From Acholeplasmatales bacterium (GTDB lineage: Bacteria; Bacillota_I; Bacilli_A; Acholeplasmatales; Anaeroplasmataceae), in NCBI GenBank assembly GCA_900770055.1, contig CAAGJD010000068.1, forward strand, positions 1-8,186: 8,186 bases of DNA, in the 5' to 3' direction. The translations under genes and the position numbers were made by a program. Under the pieces are notes generated by a model. The model saw only the letters and a program-made list of their open reading frames with translations. It was not told the DNA's origin and ran no database searches. Numbering within the stretch: the first letter of the stretch is position 1; each line of letters starts with the position of its first letter. Shown piece by piece: positions 5,381-8,186 of the stretch.

Positions 5381-7992
5381 TATGCTAATACACCCTTAAC
5401 GTGCTCTAAGGCTTCGTTAACCTTACTTGAGTCTCTACCACCAGCTTGGGCAAGGTCCTTTTTACCTCCACCGCCACCACCAGTGATTTTAGTTGCTTCT
5501 TTAACAATTTGACAAGCATCATATGGAGGATTTGCAGCACATACAAATGTAACCTTCGCACCATCTACACTTGCAAGAAGTACAACATTTAAATTCTTAT
5601 TATTTCTTAATGCTGATGCCATATCCTTAATTAGATTTGTATCAGTAACATCTACTACCGCAAATAGCTTATCATTTTCAATTAGTGAATCAAATTTTGA
5701 TAAATCATGTAAAGCATTTTGACTCTTCTTAGCATTATAAGATTTTTCTAAATCCTTTGCTTTAGCCTGTGCTAAAGCTACTTCTTTACGTAATGCTAAA
5801 ATATAACGGTATCCAAATTCTTCTATTTCTTTTATTTCATAATCATATACTAATTCAATACCCTCATCATGAGCCTTAGCTACTAAATCCTTAGCCTTAT
5901 TAACAATCGTCTCTAAAGTTTGAGAAACATTAGCAACTGAAGCCTTAACAAGTGACATTGCATTATTTGATGTTGCGGCTGTACATCTAAATGTACCTGA
6001 ACCGATTGATTCAATAGAATATATTGCAAATTTTTCAATCTCTAAAGTATTTGTAACATGTGTACCTGCACAGAACTCTAAAGACACACCCATATCTACA
6101 ACTCTAACTTCACTACCGTATTTTTCACCAAATAGTGCCATTGCGCCTAGCTTTTTAGCCTCTTCAATAGGTAATACTTTTGTATAAACCATATGAGCTT
6201 CTTCAATATATTTATTTACTAAATCCTCAACCTTTAAAATTTCTTCATCAGTTAATGCTTGATAATTATTAAAATCAAAACGACAATATTCACTACAAAC
6301 CATAGAACCCTGTTGATGAACATGGTTACCTAATACATTCTGCAAAGCTGCCTGTAAAAGGTGAGCACTAGAGTGATTCTTTCTAGTTAAATCTCTATTT
6401 TCTTTATCTACATAAGCAAGTGCGATATCGCCTACCTTATATGGATTATTATCTAAAATATGTAAATGTTGTCCATTTGGCATTTTAATAACATCAATAA
6501 CCTTAGACATACCAAACATACCTTTATCACATAGCTGACCACCTGAGAAAGCATAGAATGGTGTCTCATCTAATACAACTCCATTACCAAATACACCAAT
6601 AACTCTAGCCTTATGGTTAGTAGCTAAATAGCCTGTAAACTTAGATTCTTCTTTAAAATTTAAGTAATCTTCATTTTGACCACCCATTGATGCTTCATCC
6701 TTACGAGCATTTCTAGCTCTTTGCTTTTGCTCATTTAGATATTCCTTAAAGCCTTCAACATCAACTGACAAGCCCTTTTCTGTTGCATATTCCATTGTAA
6801 GTTCTAGTGGGAAACCAAATGTATCATATAATGTGAATGCATCTGCACCACTAATAACACCATTTGATTTTGAAGCAATAGCCTCAAATCTCTTTTCACC
6901 AGATGCTAAAGTTGCTAAGAATTTTTCCTCCTCAGCAGAAATGATTTGTTTACAAATATCCTTCTTTCCATGTAAATATGGATAATATGGATCCATAATT
7001 TGAATAACAACATCAACAAGCTCTGCCATAAATGGCTTATTAATTCCTAAAGCTTTAGCGTATTTAGAAGCTCTTCTTAATACTCTACGTAAAACATAGC
7101 CTCTACCTTCATTTGATAATGTAGCACCATCAGCTACAGCGAATGTTACAGTTCTTACATGATCAGCAATAACCTTGAACGCCATTTGACCTTCATACTT
7201 AACACCTGAAATTTCCTCAGTCTTTTTAATAATAGGCATAAATAAGTCAGTATCATAGTTAGTGTCAACGCCTTGCATTACACAACATAATCTTTCTAGA
7301 CCACAGCCAGTATCAATGTTCTTTGAAGGTAATTCCTTATAATCCTCTCTTTTTACTCCTTCTTTAGAATTAAATTGAGAGAATACAATATTCCAAATTT
7401 CAATGAATCTATCATTTTCAATATCTTGTTCAATTAATTCCTTACCACGCTTATCATATTTTTCACCACGGTCATAAAACATTTCTGTATCAGGTCCACA
7501 AGGTCCTTCACCAATTTCCCAAAAGTTACCCTCTAATGGAATTAAATGATCTGGTGAGATACCATTTTGAAGCCAGTAATTTTTAGCATCTAAATCATTA
7601 TAATAATAAGTGATATAAATCTTATCCTTATCAAAACCAAACCACTTTTCATCAAATAAAAGCTCCACCGCAAATTCGATAGCCTCTTTTTTAAAATAAT
7701 CTCCAATTGAGAAATTACCAAGCATCTCAAAGAATGTATGATGTCTTGCAGTCTTACCTACATTATCAATATCATTTGTACGAATACATTTTTGAGCATT
7801 TGTAATTCTTGGATTTTCTGGAACCATTGTACCATCAAAATACTTTTTAAGTGGGGCAACACCAGCATTTGTCCATAATAATGTTGGATCATTAACAGGA
7901 ACTAATGATGCAGATGGTTCAACCTGATGACCTTTAGATTTGAAAAAATCTAACCACATTTGTCTTATTTCACTTGAAGTCATATATTTCAT
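5380..7992 (-). CDS. alaS: Alanine--tRNA ligase
   Basis: AlaRS attaches alanine to tRNA-Ala in the cytosol and hydrolyses mischarged Ser- and Gly-tRNA. The 870-residue protein is full length. The class II catalytic domain spans about 1-240, with motif 2 around RHHTFFEMLGNFSIGDYF (83-100) and motif 3 near GCGLERL (229-235). A tRNA-recognition region follows. The editing domain has the zinc ligands H540 and H544 (NHSSAH) with C641 and H645 (CAGTH), so proofreading should be intact. The C-Ala domain ends with a run of six glycines at 838-843. The ATG at 7992 has AGGAGG (8006-8001) 8 bases upstream; a frame extension to 8022 would run through the ribosome site and leader dyad and is rejected. It is the first gene of the operon. 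Confidence 0.99.
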   Translation of the reverse strand: MKYMTSSEIRQMWLDFFKSKGHQVEPSASLVPVNDPTLLWTNAGVAPLKKYFDGTMVPENPRITNAQKCIRTNDIDNVGKTARHHTFFEMLGNFSIGDYFKKEAIEFAVELLFDEKWFGFDKDKIYITYYYNDLDAKNYWLQNGISPDHLIPLEGNFWEIGEGPCGPDTEMFYDRGEKYDKRGKELIEQDIENDRFIEIWNIVFSQFNSKEGVKREDYKELPSKNIDTGCGLERLCCVMQGVDTNYDTDLFMPIIKKTEEISGVKYEGQMAFKVIADHVRTVTFAVADGATLSNEGRGYVLRRVLRRASKYAKALGINKPFMAELVDVVIQIMDPYYPYLHGKKDICKQIISAEEEKFLATLASGEKRFEAIASKSNGVISGADAFTLYDTFGFPLELTMEYATEKGLSVDVEGFKEYLNEQKQRARNARKDEASMGGQNEDYLNFKEESKFTGYLATNHKARVIGVFGNGVVLDETPFYAFSGGQLCDKGMFGMSKVIDVIKMPNGQHLHILDNNPYKVGDIALAYVDKENRDLTRKNHSSAHLLQAALQNVLGNHVHQQGSMVCSEYCRFDFNNYQALTDEEILKVEDLVNKYIEEAHMVYTKVLPIEEAKKLGAMALFGEKYGSEVRVVDMGVSLEFCAGTHVTNTLEIEKFAIYSIESIGSGTFRCTAATSNNAMSLVKASVANVSQTLETIVNKAKDLVAKAHDEGIELVYDYEIKEIEEFGYRYILALRKEVALAQAKAKDLEKSYNAKKSQNALHDLSKFDSLIENDKLFAVVDVTDTNLIKDMASALRNNKNLNVVLLASVDGAKVTFVCAANPPYDACQIVKEATKITGGGGGGKKDLAQAGGRDSSKVNEALEHVKGVLA

Positions 7993-8006
7993 AGTTTTAT
8001 CCTCCT

Positions 8007-8025
8007 TAATTGGTATAACCAATTA
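8007..8025 (-). promoter_or_regulatory. 19-bp dyad in the alaS leader, next to the ribosome site
   Basis: The arms TAATTGGT and ACCAATTA form a perfect 8-bp inverted repeat around TAT, between the predicted transcription start (about 8038) and the AGGAGG at 8006-8001. It could be a repressor operator or a short RNA hairpin stacked against the ribosome site. AlaRS of E. coli is known to repress its own promoter by binding a palindrome, which makes autoregulation one option. Only the symmetry is seen; the function is inferred. Confidence 0.5.
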
Positions 8026-8044
8026 TCAACATTTCAATATTATT

Positions 8045-8073
8045 ATTATAGCAAATAGCATTACCATAATCAA
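8045..8073 (-). promoter_or_regulatory. Promoter of the alaS operon
   Basis: On the minus strand TTGATT (8073-8068), a 17-base spacer and TATAAT (8050-8045) preceded by TGC form a near-consensus extended -10 sigma-A-type promoter. Transcription would start near 8038, giving a leader of about 45 nt before alaS. That is too short for a T-box riboswitch, and no T-box sequence (AGGGTGG-like) is seen anywhere up to the window edge. Confidence 0.88.
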
Positions 8074-8186
8074 GGAAATTCATTTTTGTTTTTGTGTTTC
8101 CCCATTTTTTAATTCATGTCAAAAAACACCAAAATCATGCCATTCTAAAAGGAACATTCATTACTGTAAATAAATCTCTCCTTCTT

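Noticed and set aside
8117..8122. Perfect TTGACA on the minus strand
   Set aside because: No -10-like hexamer follows at 15-19 bases, so it is treated as chance.
7940..8173. A 77-codon open frame on the plus strand
   Set aside because: It runs antisense through the start of alaS and its promoter region and has no ribosome site; an AT-rich chance frame.
1..8186. Reassigned UGA codon (Mollicute code), suggested by all nine genes ending in TAA
   Set aside because: The genes use TGG for tryptophan and read intact without in-frame TGA; TAA preference is normal at this base composition.

Overview
The window is an AT-rich (by eye roughly 30% GC) stretch of a low-GC Gram-positive chromosome of the Firmicutes/Bacilli type. 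The support is the order alaS - ruvX - DUF1292 - trmR, which matches the Bacillus subtilis alaS-yrrK-yrzB-yrrM neighbourhood, together with AGGAGG ribosome sites, strong sigma-A-like promoters, exclusive use of TAA stops and a glutamate-racemase-like gene that implies peptidoglycan. Erysipelotrichia-like or other uncultured gut Bacilli would fit, but species cannot be named from this sequence.

Right side to centre, minus strand (8073 down to 2589): an extended -10 promoter and a 19-bp dyad precede alaS. A compact operon follows: alaS, ruvX (one-base overlap), a DUF1292 protein with a cysteine-rich tail, trmR (starts inside that tail), a DEDDh exonuclease with an unassigned N-terminal domain, and a shortened murI-like gene. 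The murI-like gene overlaps the exonuclease end and has no ATG, GTG or TTG upstream of its essential N-terminal motif. The common theme is tRNA charging and modification plus nucleic-acid processing. Relative to B. subtilis, ireB and mltG are missing from the cluster.

Centre, minus strand (2582 to 1450): a two-pass membrane SPFH/band-7 protein has its own promoter and ends in a clear intrinsic terminator with a GAAA loop. The promoter of the next gene abuts that terminator.

Left side (1405 to 1): a five-pass DUF6512 membrane protein on the minus strand converges on hslO (Hsp33 redox chaperone) on the plus strand, and their stop codons overlap tail to tail. There is no intergenic space, and each gene has a convincing intrinsic terminator buried inside the coding sequence of the other. 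The two mRNAs are therefore predicted to overlap by about 200 nt. The terminator of the membrane-protein gene sits on the codons for the Hsp33 zinc-binding CXXC.

No tRNA, rRNA, insertion sequence, CRISPR array or phage gene was seen. Bases 8074-8186 hold no gene or recognisable regulatory element. The most useful points to follow up are the reciprocal embedded terminators, the murI-like gene without a canonical start, and the eight-cysteine tail of the DUF1292 protein.
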